Shown: positions 7,097-15,810, numbered from the stretch's first letter. The stretch is DNA of 64,000 nucleotides from Flavobacterium sp. Root901 (GCF_001429765.1 NZ_LMJB01000010.1:134296-198295), one strand, 5' to 3'. Made by a program: numbers and translations. The notes: a model not told the origin generated them from the letters alone.

Positions 7097-7576
7097 ATCT
7101 ATATTGAATTTATTAGTATTATTTGAGAGATTTTTTCTTCTTTTTTTCCTTTTAATGAGAGTTATTCCGCAGCCTAACTTAAAATGGGTGAAATGCGTAA
7201 AATGTTAATTTGAAAAACAAAAAAATTATCTGACCAAAATTGATTTTGTCAAATAAGTAAATGTTTAAACTGATATAAATCCTCCGCCTGAAAGAAGAAA
7301 TGGAATAGACGGAGGCCTAATTAATAAAGGCCTTACTATGTGAAATAAATACAGCAGAAAGTACTTTTCCTGTAAAAAGAAAAAGCAAAGTAAAAACTGT
7401 AAGTATTGCTGCAGTGCTCAAGATTAGAGATTGTAAAATTAATCTCCAAAGATAGGTAAAGTTTTTCTTATAACTTAAAAAAAAAATTGCCCACAGATTT
7501 CGCGGATTTACAAATTAAAATAATTGTTGAATTTTTAATTTCTAAAATCCTTGAAATATATGGGCTGATATAATTT
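7097..7576. other. 480-bp intergenic stretch
   Basis: Holds one possible small membrane-peptide ORF (7317-7421, minus). Below it, CCTCCGCCT and AGACGGAGG (7281-7315) form an imperfect stem. Part of 7485-7510 resembles the 'cacagatttcgcggattta' word common in intergenic repeats of these genomes. No further gene seen. Confidence 0.5.
7317..7421 (-). CDS. Possible 34-residue single-pass membrane peptide
   Basis: Minus-strand frame from a TTG at 7421 to a TAG at 7317-7319. It reads a 20-residue hydrophobic helix (AAILTVFTLLFLFTG) followed by a Lys and a polar tail ending SHSKAFIN. The frame stays open further upstream to about 7510 with KKNFTYLWRLILQ but has no ATG. The coherent membrane-like composition suggests a small protein or the remnant of one; there is no homology evidence. 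Confidence 0.3.
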   Translation of the reverse strand: MSTAAILTVFTLLFLFTGKVLSAVFISHSKAFIN

Positions 7577-8470
7577 TTATGAATTTAAAAAATGAAGTAA
7601 ATCGTCGTTTAATTTATCTCTGTCAGTATAGAATAACCCATGAGGTGCGCCTTCGTATACAATGAAAGTATTATGTGCAATTGCTTCTGATGCTTTTCTT
7701 GATGTTAAATCAATTGGAACAATTTTATCATCATTTCCATGGATGATAAGAGTTGGAACTGTTACGGTACTTAATTCATCCCTAAAATCGGTAAAAGAAA
7801 ATGCTTCGGCACATTTTAAAGTTGCATGCGGCGACGCAAAAGAACAAAGCATTCTGTAATACTCTAGTAAAGCAGTACTTAATGGTTTATTGATAATGTT
7901 CACTCCAAAAAAAGTTTTCCCAAAATTATCTACAAAACCAATTCGGTCTTCCATGATAGCTTCTGCGGTTACTTCACTTTTTTCTCTCGGATGACCATCA
8001 GGATTATCTTCTGTTTTTAATAGAAAAGGAATAATAGAAGAAATCAATGCTGCTTTTGCGACACCTTTTCCTTTATACCTGCTAAAATAACGTACTACCT
8101 CTCCGCCGCCCATTGAAAAACCTACTAATGTCACGTTTTCCAATTGAAGCTGATCAATAATTTCACTTAAATCATCTGTTAAAGTATCATAATCGTATCC
8201 TTCCCAAGGCTGGGACGATTTACCAAAACCACGTCTGTCGTAAGCAATTACTCTGTAATTATTTTTAACCAAAAATTCAACCTGATATTCCCACATTTCG
8301 TTTGAAAGCGGCCATCCATGAATTAAAATGACTGGTTTTCCTTTTCCGTAATCTTTTACATAAAGCTTTACGTTTTTGGCAGTTTCGATATATTTATCTG
8401 TGTTAAGCTCTTGAATATCAAAATTTGAGTCTCTTAGAGAGGGATTGGCATTTACTACATTATTTTCCAT
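7577..8470 (-). CDS. Alpha/beta hydrolase, chloroperoxidase-like
   Basis: A 297-residue alpha/beta hydrolase of the non-haem haloperoxidase/esterase group. Oxyanion region ILIHGWPLS; nucleophile elbow GFSMGGG with Ser119; acid Asp247/248 in HGNDDKIVP; His277 in APHGLF. RRGFGKSSQPWEGYDY is typical of this subgroup. About 25 residues precede the usual start of the domain; they carry no signal peptide, so it is cytoplasmic. Divergent from the csaA-like gene. Natural substrate unknown. Confidence 0.9.
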   Translation of the reverse strand: MENNVVNANPSLRDSNFDIQELNTDKYIETAKNVKLYVKDYGKGKPVILIHGWPLSNEMWEYQVEFLVKNNYRVIAYDRRGFGKSSQPWEGYDYDTLTDDLSEIIDQLQLENVTLVGFSMGGGEVVRYFSRYKGKGVAKAALISSIIPFLLKTEDNPDGHPREKSEVTAEAIMEDRIGFVDNFGKTFFGVNIINKPLSTALLEYYRMLCSFASPHATLKCAEAFSFTDFRDELSTVTVPTLIIHGNDDKIVPIDLTSRKASEAIAHNTFIVYEGAPHGLFYTDRDKLNDDLLHFLNS

Positions 8471-8573
8471 TTTCTATATTTTTTACTAATTAGATACGAA
8501 TGATGAAGAGTAAAATTACTTTTGAAGCTAAAAAAACAGGTTATAGAATTAGTAGTATTAATTATAAAATTTA

Positions 8574-8581
8574 TAGGTTTG
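8574..8581 (+). promoter_or_regulatory. Candidate -7 box (TAGGTTTG)
   Basis: TAnnTTTG match ending 17 nt before the ATG at 8599. It supports that ATG over an in-frame ATG at 8500, which would place this box inside the gene. Confidence 0.5.
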
Positions 8582-8598
8582 TAAATAAACAATTTAAA

Positions 8599-8934
8599 AT
8601 GGATTTGACCTGGAATGAATTTGAGAGGACAGATATGCGCGTAGGAACAATTATTGAAGTAAATGATTTTCCTGAAGCCAGAAAACCTGCTTTTCAGCTC
8701 ACAATAAATTTTGGTTCCGAAATTGGTATCAGAAAATCATCTGCACAAATTACAAAGCGCTATCAAAAAGAAGATTTAGTAAACCGGCAAATTGTAGCTG
8801 TTGTAAATTTTCCAAAAAAGCAAATAGGAAAATTTATGAGTGAATGTCTTGTTCTCGGCGCTGTAGGGGAGGAAGGAGATGTTATTTTATTAGCTCCGGA
8901 TTTTAAAATCCCGAATGGATTAAGGATTGGGTGA
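8599..8934 (+). CDS. csaA: CsaA-like tRNA-binding-domain protein
   Basis: A 111-residue OB-fold protein matching CsaA: WNEFERTDMRVGTIIEV, PEARKPAFQLTINFG, KSSAQIT, NRQIVAVVNFPKKQI and SECLVLG. CsaA is described as an export-related chaperone with a tRNA-binding (EMAP/Trbp111-like) fold. An in-frame ATG 33 codons upstream exists, but those residues are not family-like and a promoter box falls between, so I use 8599. Followed by a convergent intergenic repeat and a hydrolase gene. Confidence 0.85.
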   Translation: MDLTWNEFERTDMRVGTIIEVNDFPEARKPAFQLTINFGSEIGIRKSSAQITKRYQKEDLVNRQIVAVVNFPKKQIGKFMSECLVLGAVGEEGDVILLAPDFKIPNGLRIG

Positions 8935-8935
8935 T

Positions 8936-9029
8936 TTTAGTTTTCAGTTTTCAGTCGCAATTTTCAGTTTTAAAAACAATTGTCACCCTGACAACCGCAA
9001 ACCGAGACTGAAAACTGAGACTGAAAACT
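8936..9029. repeat. Inverted intergenic repeat of ACTGAAAACTGAG words
   Basis: Left part is made of TTTTCAGT words, right part of ACTGAAA and ACTGAGA words, so the transcript can fold into an imperfect long hairpin. It sits between convergent genes and could end both transcripts. The same words recur at 14103-14230 and 41945-42058. Confidence 0.6.
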
Positions 9030-9573
9030 AAGAAATCTTCTCAATCAGCTTTTGTAAAATCTCCTGCCCTTCTTCCCAATATTTTAAGTCAGAATCAGAA
9101 TTGATATGTCCTTGTTTTCCAATATTTACAAAATCACTTCCCCATTTTTCTGCAAAATATTGTTTTCTTTGGAATGAGGCATAGGGATCATTTTCGCTGG
9201 CTACCACCACTGACGGAAAGGGCAGGGTATAAAGCGGCATTGGCGCAAAATTCCTTATAATGTCTGGCGTATGTTCAGGCGAATCCACATCTGCGGGAGC
9301 GACCAAAAATGCACCGATGATATTTTTATTTGAATTTTTTTGTGCCCAGTGTAAAACCAGTGAAACAGCTAAACTATGGGCGACTAAAATTGTTGGATTT
9401 TCTAATTTAGAAATTTCATCATTTAAACGAACAATCCATTCCTCGAGGAGAGGTTCGTCCCAATTGTCCTGAACTATCCGAATCGAATTTTTAAATTTTT
9501 CGTGCCAAAACGTCTGCCAGTGCTTTTCTCCGGAATTTCCTAATCCGGGTAATATTAATAATTGTGTTTCCAT
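9028..9573 (-). CDS. RBBP9/YdeN-family serine hydrolase
   Basis: A 181-residue small alpha/beta hydrolase. It opens with LLILPGLGNSGEKHWQ. The nucleophile is Ser67 in VAHSLA, the acid Asp129 in ASENDPY and the base His156 in KQGHIN, the usual RBBP9 triad. The family length is about 180, so it is complete. Function in bacteria is poorly known (serine hydrolase/esterase). It is followed downstream by the inverted repeat at 8936-9029. Confidence 0.85.
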   Translation of the reverse strand: METQLLILPGLGNSGEKHWQTFWHEKFKNSIRIVQDNWDEPLLEEWIVRLNDEISKLENPTILVAHSLAVSLVLHWAQKNSNKNIIGAFLVAPADVDSPEHTPDIIRNFAPMPLYTLPFPSVVVASENDPYASFQRKQYFAEKWGSDFVNIGKQGHINSDSDLKYWEEGQEILQKLIEKIS

Positions 9574-9591
9574 TGCCGTGGAATTTATGTA

Positions 9592-10422
9592 TTATTTTTT
9601 AGTTTGTTTTTCTTTTAGAATTCGATTGATTTCGTTTACTAATAACGGAAATCCCGGTTCTGTCATGCCGTGTCCATAACCGTCTAATTCATAAAGTTTA
9701 GTTTGTGTATGTCCTGCGAGTTTCATCATTCTGGCCATATAGGCATTTTCTTCATAGCGGCCTAACATTTCCAGTTCACGATCTCCGGTAATTAATAAAA
9801 GCGGCGGAGCATCCGCACGAACATGGTACAAAGGAGCAAAAGCATCAATTACGGGCTGTTTTTCCGGAATTCCGTTTTGTCTTCTAATTTCAAAATGTGT
9901 AATACACTGTCCGCTAAACGGGATAAGTCCGGCAATTTTATCAGCATCAATTCCTTCTTTCTGCAGCCATTTTTTATCTAAACCAACCATCATTCCCAAA
10001 TAACCTCCTGCCGAATGTCCGGAAACGAAAATTAACGAATTATCACCTCCATAACTGGCAATATTGTTAAATGCCCAGGCCACTGCCGCAGCTGCATCTT
10101 CAATTGCTTTTTCAGCTTTTGCCTTAGGAGATAATCTGTAATTTACTCCAATTATCGCATAACCTTTATTTTTTAAAGCTTCCGGGATTTCTTTATTTCC
10201 GCCGGTTAAGCCGCCGCCATGAAACCAGACAATTGTGGCAAAACCTTTTGTGTTTTTTGGATAATAAATATCCAGAACACATCTTTCGTTAATATAACTG
10301 TCAGATTTGTTTACAGCTGCATTATAATATTGAATGTTCGATTTGGTTTCGTATTCTAACTTCTGGGCAAATGATGAAATTCCGAGAAATAAAAAGCTGA
10401 TTAAAAGAAGTATTTTTTTCAT
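9592..10422 (-). CDS. Secreted BD-FAE-like carboxylesterase
   Basis: A 276-residue alpha/beta hydrolase with a signal peptide ending near SSFAQ (20). Oxyanion motif HGGG (68-71), NYRLSP, nucleophile Ser137 in GHSAGG, Asp214 in TGDRE and His251 in YGHGM. This matches the hormone-sensitive-lipase-like bifunctional feruloyl/acetyl esterase group that acts on plant polysaccharide esters. Predicted periplasmic. It lies 18 nt upstream of the RBBP9-like gene on the same strand, so they may be co-transcribed. Substrate inferred only from family. Confidence 0.85.
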   Translation of the reverse strand: MKKILLLISFLFLGISSFAQKLEYETKSNIQYYNAAVNKSDSYINERCVLDIYYPKNTKGFATIVWFHGGGLTGGNKEIPEALKNKGYAIIGVNYRLSPKAKAEKAIEDAAAAVAWAFNNIASYGGDNSLIFVSGHSAGGYLGMMVGLDKKWLQKEGIDADKIAGLIPFSGQCITHFEIRRQNGIPEKQPVIDAFAPLYHVRADAPPLLLITGDRELEMLGRYEENAYMARMMKLAGHTQTKLYELDGYGHGMTEPGFPLLVNEINRILKEKQTKK

Positions 10423-10502
10423 CTTAAAATATTTAATTGTATTATCGATTTTAAATGTTTGAAAATCTACATTCTAAAATCTAAAATTGATAATTTAAGT
10501 GT

Positions 10503-10540
10503 ATAAAAAAAGTCCAAAAATGCTATACATATTGGACTTG
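10503..10540 (-). terminator. Terminator of the DUF3276 gene
   Basis: AAGTCCAA (10510-10517) pairs with TTGGACTT (10532-10539). On the minus strand a T-run follows. Confidence 0.8.
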
Positions 10541-10566
10541 TACTTTTTGGTTAAAGTTATATTTGA

Positions 10567-10950
10567 TTAGATATCGTCAAAATCAATATCAGTAAAGCTT
10601 GATCTTGGTGTATCTGCTTTATCAGAACCGTATTCTTTTTTAAAATCTTTTTGATGTCTTTCAGAGATTACTTCTTCGCCTTTGTGGTTCAAAACGTATG
10701 AAGTCATTTCTTCTAATATTTCAGCAAAAGCACTAAAATCTTCTTTGTATAAATAAATTTTGTGTTTTTTAAAGTGAAAAGAACCATCTTCTTCGGTAAA
10801 TTTTTTGCTTTCGGTAATCGTGATATAATAATCGTCAGCCTTAGTAGCTCTCACATCAAAGAAATAAGTTCTTCTTCCTGCTCGTAATACTTTAGAAAAA
10901 ATCTCTTCTTTTTCTAACATGTCATTTTCTCTCATAATACGTTCTATCAT
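10567..10950 (-). CDS. DUF3276 PUR-like nucleic-acid-binding protein
   Basis: A 127-residue protein typical of Bacteroidota: KVLRAGRRTYFFDVRATKADDYYITITESKKF and IYLYKEDFSAFAEILEEM. This is the PUR repeat fold (Pur-alpha-like), which binds single-stranded DNA/RNA. The C-terminus is acidic (TDIDFDDI). Three Met codons occur in the first 11 residues (1, 6 and 11); the family usually begins at MREN, so Met6 may be the real start. Own terminator at 10503-10540. Confidence 0.8.
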   Translation of the reverse strand: MIERIMRENDMLEKEEIFSKVLRAGRRTYFFDVRATKADDYYITITESKKFTEEDGSFHFKKHKIYLYKEDFSAFAEILEEMTSYVLNHKGEEVISERHQKDFKKEYGSDKADTPRSSFTDIDFDDI

Positions 10951-11003
10951 TTTTGGAATTAATAGTACTCAAAAATCATAAAAAATTATCTATTACGCAA
11001 CAA

Positions 11004-12782
11004 TTAAAGTAATTCTTTTTCCGAAAGTTGTTTTAAATATAACGATGCATAATAGCCTTCCTGATTTATTAATTGATTATGAGAGCCTTGTTGAATAATT
11101 TTGCCATCTTCTAAAATGATGATTTTGTCGGCATTTTTAGCTGAAGAAACCCGATGACTGACAATGATTGTAGTTTTATTTTTACAAAATTCAAATAAAT
11201 TATGTAGGATAGTTTCTTCTGTTTCAGTATCAACTGCAGACAAACAATCGTCAAAAAGTAAAATCGCCGGATTTTTTATAAGAGCTCTTGCAATCGATAC
11301 ACGCTGCTTTTGTCCGCCCGAAAGTGTAATCCCTCTTTCTCCTAAAATAGTGTCATATTGTTTATTAAAAGCAATAATATTATCATGAACTACAGCATTT
11401 TTTGCTGCCTCGATAACTTCTTCATCCGTAGCATTTTGATTCCCGAATTTGATGTTATTTTTGATAGTGTCAGAAAACAGGAAAGCATCCTGAGGCACAA
11501 TTCCGATGCTGTTTCTTAAATCATTTAAATTTAAAGAACTGATTTCGTTTTGGTCAATTGTAATCTTTCCTTCGCTAACATCATACAAACGTGAAATTAG
11601 AGATAAAATAGTCGATTTCCCCGAACCGGTTTTTCCTAAAATTGCCAGCGTTTCTCCATTTTTTACTGTGAAAGAAATATTTTTTAAAGCTTCGATATTC
11701 GTATCTTCATAAGTATAACTTACATTTTCAAAAGCAATAGAACCGCGAATCTCCGATGAATTTTCATTGTTATTTTTAATTTCCGGTTCAATTTTCAAAA
11801 ATTCATTTAAACGTTTTTGAGAAGCTTCGGCTTCCTGTACCATTGATGAAACCCATCCTAAAGAGGCAACCGGCCAGGTTAACATGTTTACATACAGAAT
11901 GAACTCGGCAATTGTACCAATATTTTGAATAGTACCGTTGATGTACATCATACCTCCAAAATAAATTACGACCAAATTACTAATTCCGATAAGCGCAATC
12001 ATTAAAGGACCAAAAAGCGATTGTACTTTTGCTAAATCTAAACTTTTGCGTTTGCTTTCTTCCGAAAGATTTACCATGTTATTTTGATGCTGATTTTCCA
12101 GCGAATACGCTTTTATCACTCTGATTCCGGAGAAAATTTCCTGCGTAAAACTCGAAACTTTAGATAAGTATTGTTGAAAAGTGGTGCTTCGTTTATTGAT
12201 TTCAGAACTCAGTTTAAAAATACAATAGGACAGAATGGGCAATGGCAGTATTGTATATAAAGTAAGTAGAGGCGAAACATTATACATATATATTAGTACG
12301 ATTGCAAAACGTATAAATGTATTTATGGTATACATTACGGCCGGACCAACGTACATTCTAACTTTTGACACGTCTTCACTGATTCTGTTCATTAAATCTC
12401 CCGTGCGGTTTTGCTTGTAAAAGTTTTGAGAAAGTTTTTCGTATTGTTTAAAAACTTCATTTTTTAAATCAAACTCAATATGGCGGGACATTACAATTAA
12501 TGTCTGGCGCATTAAAAAGGTTAAAAAACCTCCAATAATGGCACTTCCGGTGATTAAGAGCACGTTATGAATTAATTCTCTTTGATAAAAATCAACAATT
12601 ATAGAAGATTTCTGATCGGCATCGGATAATTTTAAAAACTTTTCTATAATGTCAAAAGAGTGACTTACAAGCTTTGGAGTAAATAAGAAAAATATTTGTG
12701 CGATTATGGTTATTAAAATTCCAAAGGAAAAACTGAATTTATATTTAATGAAATATTTGTTTAAATAGCTTAATTCTTTCAT
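11004..12782 (-). CDS. ABC exporter half-transporter (MdlB/MsbA-like)
   Basis: A 592-residue fused permease-ATPase. Six membrane segments occupy about 1-310. The ATPase covers 345-592: Walker A GKTGSGKST (383-391), Q-loop Gln431, signature LSGGQ (487-491), Walker B ILLFDD (507-512), His in VSHR. The residue after the Walker B Asp is Asp512, where an active site has Glu; the DDCLSAVD run resembles the degenerate subunit of heterodimeric exporters, yet no partner subunit is next to it. Exports lipid, drug or peptide; not predictable. Divergent from leucine dehydrogenase. Confidence 0.9.
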   Translation of the reverse strand: MKELSYLNKYFIKYKFSFSFGILITIIAQIFFLFTPKLVSHSFDIIEKFLKLSDADQKSSIIVDFYQRELIHNVLLITGSAIIGGFLTFLMRQTLIVMSRHIEFDLKNEVFKQYEKLSQNFYKQNRTGDLMNRISEDVSKVRMYVGPAVMYTINTFIRFAIVLIYMYNVSPLLTLYTILPLPILSYCIFKLSSEINKRSTTFQQYLSKVSSFTQEIFSGIRVIKAYSLENQHQNNMVNLSEESKRKSLDLAKVQSLFGPLMIALIGISNLVVIYFGGMMYINGTIQNIGTIAEFILYVNMLTWPVASLGWVSSMVQEAEASQKRLNEFLKIEPEIKNNNENSSEIRGSIAFENVSYTYEDTNIEALKNISFTVKNGETLAILGKTGSGKSTILSLISRLYDVSEGKITIDQNEISSLNLNDLRNSIGIVPQDAFLFSDTIKNNIKFGNQNATDEEVIEAAKNAVVHDNIIAFNKQYDTILGERGITLSGGQKQRVSIARALIKNPAILLFDDCLSAVDTETEETILHNLFEFCKNKTTIIVSHRVSSAKNADKIIILEDGKIIQQGSHNQLINQEGYYASLYLKQLSEKELL

Positions 12783-12928
12783 TTTTTTAAGAGATTCAAT
12801 ATTGACTTGATTTAATTTTATGAATTATTCTTAATTAAAAGTATAATAAAATGCAATCTGATCAAAATAAATATTTTGTATAATTGTTATTTTAAAGATA
12901 AAAAATTAGCACATGTATATTTTTTGTT

Positions 12929-12936
12929 TATGTTTG
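12929..12936 (+). promoter_or_regulatory. Candidate -7 box (TATGTTTG)
   Basis: TAnnTTTG match 49 nt before the leucine dehydrogenase ATG. The leader carries a small TTGTC-TTTTT-GACAA hairpin (12939-12953). No clear -33 element. Confidence 0.4.
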
Positions 12937-12985
12937 AGTTGTCTTTTTGACAAATTCATAATTTAAACAACTAAATAGTAACGCT

Positions 12986-14095
12986 ATGGACGCAACTTTC
13001 GCAACTGGAAAGGAACTTCAAAAAATGGATCCTGTTTTTGGTCAGTTATCTTTTGATGATCACGAACAAATTGTATTTTGCAATGACAAAGATACAGGTT
13101 TAAAAGCAATTATTGGTATTCATAATTCGGTTATGGGTCCAGCTTTAGGAGGTACTAGAATGTGGAATTATAATACGGAATGGGAAGCATTAAACGATGT
13201 TTTACGTCTTTCAAGAGGTATGACTTATAAATCTGCTATTACCGGTTTAAATATTGGTGGTGGAAAAGCGGTAATTATTGGTGATGCCAAAACGCAGAAA
13301 ACACCAGAATTGATGCGTAAATTTGGTGAATTTGTTCACTCTTTAAGCGGAAGATATATTACAGCTGAAGATGTTGGAATGGAAACTAAAGACATGGACA
13401 CTGTAAGAGATGTTACGCCTTACGTAACGGGAATCTCTGAAGAAAGAGGCGGTTCTGGAAACCCATCTCCTGTAACAGCTTACGGAGTTTATTTAGGAAT
13501 GAAAGCGGCAGCAAAAAGCCAGTTTGGTTCTGATGTTTTAGAAGGTAAAAAAGTTTTGGTTCAGGGAATTGGACACGTGGGTGAAACTTTAGTTGAATAT
13601 TTAACGAAAGAAGGAGCGCAGGTAACAATTACAGATATAAACGAAGAAAAATTATATCAGGTTGCTTCAAAATATAATGCTTCAATTTATACAGGCGAAG
13701 ATTTATATACTGCAGATGTTGATATTTATGCGCCTTGTGCAATGGGAGCAACAATTAATGACAATACAGTAAATAAAATTAAAGCTAAAGTTATTGCCGG
13801 AGCTGCAAACAACCAGTTAGCAGATGAAAATGTTCACGGCCCAAGATTGCAGGAAAGAGGAATTTTATACGCTCCGGATTTCTTAATCAATGCCGGTGGA
13901 ATCATCAACGTTTATGCTGAATTGGAGCATTATGGCAAAGCGGAAATCATGTCGAAAACAGAAAACATCTATAACACTACTTTAGAAATTATCGATTACG
14001 CTGTGAAAAACGGAATGACAACTCACAAAGCTGCCCTTACAATTGCTCAAAATCGTATTGATGCGAGAAAAATTGAAAACGCTGCTAAGAAATAA
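12986..14095 (+). CDS. Leucine (Glu/Leu/Phe/Val) dehydrogenase
   Basis: A 369-residue NAD-dependent amino-acid dehydrogenase that interconverts branched-chain amino acids and 2-oxo acids plus ammonia. Substrate domain: PALGGTRMW, catalytic Lys82 in MTYKSA, Lys94 in GGGKAVI, Asp129 in TAEDVGM. Rossmann domain: GIGHVG (194-199), then AGAANNQL and INAGGIINV. Length and motifs fit leucine dehydrogenase. It feeds or drains leucine; an HMG-CoA lyase, last step of leucine breakdown, lies 10 kb away but is not in the same operon. Confidence 0.92.
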   Translation: MDATFATGKELQKMDPVFGQLSFDDHEQIVFCNDKDTGLKAIIGIHNSVMGPALGGTRMWNYNTEWEALNDVLRLSRGMTYKSAITGLNIGGGKAVIIGDAKTQKTPELMRKFGEFVHSLSGRYITAEDVGMETKDMDTVRDVTPYVTGISEERGGSGNPSPVTAYGVYLGMKAAAKSQFGSDVLEGKKVLVQGIGHVGETLVEYLTKEGAQVTITDINEEKLYQVASKYNASIYTGEDLYTADVDIYAPCAMGATINDNTVNKIKAKVIAGAANNQLADENVHGPRLQERGILYAPDFLINAGGIINVYAELEHYGKAEIMSKTENIYNTTLEIIDYAVKNGMTTHKAALTIAQNRIDARKIENAAKK

Positions 14096-14112
14096 TTTTT
14101 TTTGTAGTTTAC

Positions 14113-14160
14113 AATCTCAGTCTCAGTTTTCAGTTAATCTGGAAGCTGAGATTTTTTTTA
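14113..14160 (+). terminator. Terminator after leucine dehydrogenase
   Basis: AATCTCAG (14113-14120) pairs with CTGAGATT (14146-14153), followed by T-run. The loop itself is made of the CAGTTTTCAGT repeat words. Confidence 0.75.
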
Positions 14161-14197
14161 TATGGATACTGCGGCTGAGGCTTATTTTTTTTGAATA

Positions 14198-14227
14198 AAA
14201 CTGAATACTGCGACTGAATACTGTGAC
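14198..14227. repeat. ACTGAATACTGCG tandem words
   Basis: Two copies of CTGAATACTG(C/T)GA in tandem, related to the ACTGAAAACTGAG words at 8936-9029 and 41945-42058. Lies between the terminator and the nusB promoter. Confidence 0.6.
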
Positions 14228-14266
14228 TTTTTTACGAATTAATTTTAAAATACGCATCTAAAGTTA

Positions 14267-14274
14267 TACTTTTG
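14267..14274 (+). promoter_or_regulatory. Candidate -7 box (TACTTTTG) of nusB
   Basis: TAnnTTTG match 28 nt before the GTG start. Confidence 0.5.
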
Positions 14275-14302
14275 CAGACTAATTTTTAAATGTTCTTACG
14301 AG

Positions 14303-15247
14303 GTGGTAAATAGAAGACACATACGCGTTAAAGTAATGCAATCCATTTATGCAATGCACCAAAGCGGTTCTGATAATATGGAAAAAGAAGAAAAATTCCT
14401 TTTTTACAGTATTGATAATATTCAGGACTTATACCTTATAATGCTTTCTTCATTAATTGAAATTTGTAAAAAAGAATCTGTATTTCTGCATCTTTCAAGT
14501 AAAAAACATCTTGCAACTCCTGCAGAACGTAATCCGAACGAAAAGTTTATCAAAAACAAAATCTTTCAGCTTCTTGCCGAAAGTAATTCTTTAAGCATTG
14601 CCCTGGAAAACAGAAAAATCAATAATTGGTCATTAAACGACGATTATATCATTTTACTTTTAAATGATATTAAAGCAAGTGATTTGTATAAAAAATACAT
14701 GAGCAATAATATCAATACTTTTGAGGAAGACAAACAATTTATCGTTGATTTGTTTTCTGAAGTTATTGTTCCAAATGATAAATTATATGAGTATTTAGAA
14801 GATGATAAGCTGACCTGGGTTGATGATATTCCGGTGGTTAATACACATATTATCAAGCAGCTAAAAGCAATTAAAACAGAAGATCCGGACGACTTTAGAG
14901 TTCCAAAATTATACAAAGACGTTGAAGATAAAGATTTTGCTAAAGATTTGTTTAGAAGAACAGTTTTAAACGAAGCTGTTTTAGCAAAAGAATATGATGA
15001 TAAAACACCAAATTGGGACAGCGAAAGGATTGCTGAAATTGATACCATTATTTTAAAAATGGCCATCTGCGAATTTTTAAAGTTTCCTTCAATTCCTGTA
15101 AAAGTAACTCTTAACGAATATTTAGAAATTGCTAAAGAGTATTCTACACCAAAAAGTAGTATTTTTATCAACGGAATTTTAGATAACCTTGTTAAAGAAC
15201 TTGAAGCCAATAAAAAAATGGTAAAAGTGGGAAGAGGATTAATGTAA
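14303..15247 (+). CDS. nusB: Transcription antitermination protein NusB
   Basis: A 314-residue Bacteroidota-type NusB starting with GTG. The N-terminal RRHIRVKVMQSIYAMHQSG and C-terminal ERIAEIDTIILKMAICEFL...KVTLNEYLEIAKEYSTPKSSIFINGILD are the two halves of the NusB RNA-binding fold. Between them lies a helical insertion of well over 100 residues absent from the 139-residue E. coli protein. NusB binds boxA RNA with NusE (S10) in rRNA antitermination. yajC follows 121 nt downstream on the same strand. Confidence 0.9.
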   Translation: MVNRRHIRVKVMQSIYAMHQSGSDNMEKEEKFLFYSIDNIQDLYLIMLSSLIEICKKESVFLHLSSKKHLATPAERNPNEKFIKNKIFQLLAESNSLSIALENRKINNWSLNDDYIILLLNDIKASDLYKKYMSNNINTFEEDKQFIVDLFSEVIVPNDKLYEYLEDDKLTWVDDIPVVNTHIIKQLKAIKTEDPDDFRVPKLYKDVEDKDFAKDLFRRTVLNEAVLAKEYDDKTPNWDSERIAEIDTIILKMAICEFLKFPSIPVKVTLNEYLEIAKEYSTPKSSIFINGILDNLVKELEANKKMVKVGRGLM

Positions 15248-15368
15248 ATAGAATAAATTTCGATTTATAAATTTCCAAATTCCAATTGTAAAGTGAAAAA
15301 AGATTAGTCTCTTAGCGAAATCAAAGAGTCATAAAATATTAATATAAATCCAAAAACAAAATTTAATT

Positions 15369-15644
15369 ATGGGACAATTAGGTCAATTTGCGCCATTCCT
15401 TTTAATGTTTGTAGTAATCTATTTCTTTATGATTAGACCACAGCAAAAAAGAGCAAAAAACGAAAAAGAATTTGAAAGCAGCCTAAAAGTAGGTGACAGA
15501 ATAGTTACAAAAAGCGGTTTCCATGGTAAAATAGCTGAATTAGCAGAAACTACTGTTGTAATCGAAACAATGTCAGGAAAATTAAAATTAGAGCGTTCTG
15601 CTATTTCTTTAGAATTAAGCGCTGCTTTGAATAAAAAAGCTTAA
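15369..15644 (+). CDS. yajC: Preprotein translocase subunit YajC
   Basis: A 91-residue protein with one membrane helix (FAPFLLMFVVIYFFMI) immediately followed by RPQQKRAKNEKEF, the YajC signature, and a small cytoplasmic beta domain (VGDRIVTKSGFHGKIAEL). It associates with SecDF next to SecYEG. It follows nusB, a neighbourhood common in this group, and ends in a terminator at 15666-15700. Confidence 0.95.
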   Translation: MGQLGQFAPFLLMFVVIYFFMIRPQQKRAKNEKEFESSLKVGDRIVTKSGFHGKIAELAETTVVIETMSGKLKLERSAISLELSAALNKKA

Positions 15645-15665
15645 GGTTTTTAAATTCCAAAAAAT

Positions 15666-15700
15666 AAATCCCAAATTCCAAATGGAGTCTGGGATTTTTT
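15666..15700 (+). terminator. Terminator after yajC
   Basis: AAATCCCA (15666-15673) pairs with TGGGATTT (15690-15697), then T. The loop includes AATTCCAAAT words repeated through 15273-15810. Confidence 0.8.
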
Positions 15701-15810
15701 TGTTTCTGATGATATACTCTATGCGCAAAAGAAAAACCTTTTAAAGTTTTAAACTTTGACAAAGTTTTTACAGCCTGGAATTTGAAATTTAAAAATTGGA
15801 ATTTTAAAAA

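Noticed and set aside
14644..15210. A 188-codon open frame on the minus strand
   Set aside because: It lies wholly inside nusB on the other strand, is Ser/Leu-rich as expected from an antisense frame, and has no family resemblance.
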